Source of the DNA: Micromonospora trifolii
Lineage (GTDB): Bacteria > Actinomycetota > Actinomycetes > Mycobacteriales > Micromonosporaceae
Reading direction: 5' to 3'
NCBI RefSeq assembly: GCF_022229005.1
Contig: NZ_JAKKFD010000019.1
Coordinates: 101,908-165,907 of the forward strand
DNA length: 64,000 bases
Shown piece by piece: positions 61,022-64,000 of this stretch. The notes beneath the pieces were generated by a model. The model was not told the origin of the DNA. It ran no database searches and saw only the letters and a program-made list of their open reading frames with translations. The first letter of the stretch is position 1; every line of letters starts with the position of its first letter. The position numbers were made by a program, and so were the translations under genes.

Positions 61022-61080
61022 GTGATCATGGGGTTAGCGGGACTGCTGTAGATCGAACAGCCCGTCAACCCCATGATCAC
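61022..61080. repeat. Dispersed palindromic element family 2, copy C
   Basis: GTGATCATGGGGTTAGCGGG and CCCGTCAACCCCATGATCAC are near-perfect 20-bp arms with a 19-nt loop. It lies between purA and the DUF559-like gene and may also end purA transcription. Confidence 0.82.
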
Positions 61081-61120
61081 CGAGACGAAGCGGAGCGCGG
61101 GGCGGCGCGAGACAGGTGGG

Positions 61121-63609
<2,489 letters not shown>

Positions 63610-63700
63610 CTCGACCGCACCGACCAGCCGACCTGCCTGCACCGATCGGCCCTGTTGGGCGATTGGGCCTATCCTCGCAGGAGGACTGGGGAGGGCCGTA

Positions 63701-64000
63701 ATGGACGAGAACGCCGACCGGGCGCAGGTGCCCGGCCAGCAGCCGGTGCCGGAGCGGGACGTCGAACCACTCTGGCCACCAGATCCGGGCGACCGGGGCG
63801 CGGTGCCGCCGTGGGCTGCGGTCGCCGAGCAGCGGGGTGGGCCGTCGTCGGTCACGCCACCGGTCACGCCACCGGTGGCCGCGCCACCGACGGGGCGACC
63901 GCCGGTCCCCGGCCAGCCCGGCGCCGCGGCCCAGTCGCCGCCCTCGCCGTCGGACTACCCGTCGCTCACCGGCGCCGTCCCGGCGCCCGGGGGGTGGGGG
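63701..64000 (+). CDS. Proline-rich N-terminus of a protein running off the window
   Basis: An open frame of 100 codons to the window end, starting with ATG after a GGGAGGG site. The visible part is disordered and rich in Pro, Ala, Gly and Val (VPGQQPVPERDVEPLWPPDP, then VTPPVTPPVAAPPTGRPPVP). Such N-termini commonly precede membrane or kinase-associated domains in actinobacteria. No domain is visible, so function is unknown. Confidence 0.7.
   Translation, partial: MDENADRAQVPGQQPVPERDVEPLWPPDPGDRGAVPPWAAVAEQRGGPSSVTPPVTPPVAAPPTGRPPVPGQPGAAAQSPPSPSDYPSLTGAVPAPGGWG

Overview
The window is a high-GC actinobacterial chromosome segment, most likely from Micromonospora or a close relative in the Micromonosporaceae. 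The evidence is the codon use, the many GTG starts, a near-canonical BldC, a DUF3073 protein, and a bldC / branched-chain amino acid dehydrogenase / purM / purF neighbourhood that I remember from Streptomyces. No rRNA, CRISPR array, transposase or prophage was seen.

Layout. 0.2-4.1 kb: a LacI regulator, a pyridine nucleotide-disulfide oxidoreductase and a serine hydrolase. 4.1-10.6 kb: a carotenoid and light-damage island, with photolyase and phytoene synthase on the minus strand, divergent from GGPP synthase, phytoene desaturase, IPP isomerase and a MerR/cobalamin-type regulator. 10.7-12.1 kb: a deacetylase lipoprotein, then tRNA-Glu, tRNA-Asp and tRNA-Phe with three tandem GNRA-loop hairpins. 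12.2-20.8 kb: small hypothetical and secreted proteins, a solute-binding lipoprotein whose two lobes are in swapped order, a two-gene fatty acid oxidation pair, an EF-hand-like protein, a methyltransferase and a PPOX-type flavoprotein. 20.8-25.5 kb: bldC, a conserved partner gene, the amino acid dehydrogenase, DUF3073, and a compact two-gene RiPP locus (radical SAM/SPASM maturase plus a precursor with several aromatic-X-Asn sites). 25.5-38.8 kb: purine synthesis genes (purM, purF, purL, purQ, purS, purB) with a sterol carrier protein, a Gly/Tyr-rich membrane protein, a ComB-like phosphatase, a secreted trypsin-like protease and a YbjQ protein. 38.8-46.5 kb: a membrane protein and GT2 pair, a repeat-flanked 0.56-kb segment with gene remnants, then thiolase / FabG4-like reductase / MaoC hydratase.

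46.6-50.6 kb holds a tightly coupled four-gene operon: a NUDIX-winged helix regulator, a J-domain/pseudokinase, a VWA protein and a divergent adenylosuccinate synthetase paralogue. The canonical purA lies at 61-62 kb, so the paralogue is not needed for AMP synthesis. I regard this operon as the best candidate for an undescribed system. 50.7-58.1 kb: two DedA genes around a two-component system, then a TetR-controlled acyl-CoA operon. 58.1-64 kb: a deletion chimera of an ECF sigma factor, purD, a DUF559-like protein, purA, a diacylglycerol-kinase-like protein and a gene that runs off the end.

Two families of intergenic imperfect palindromes are dispersed through the window, with three copies each. 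Eight purine genes (purA, B, D, F, L, M, Q, S) lie within 37 kb. All assignments rest on reading motifs by eye; no database search was run.
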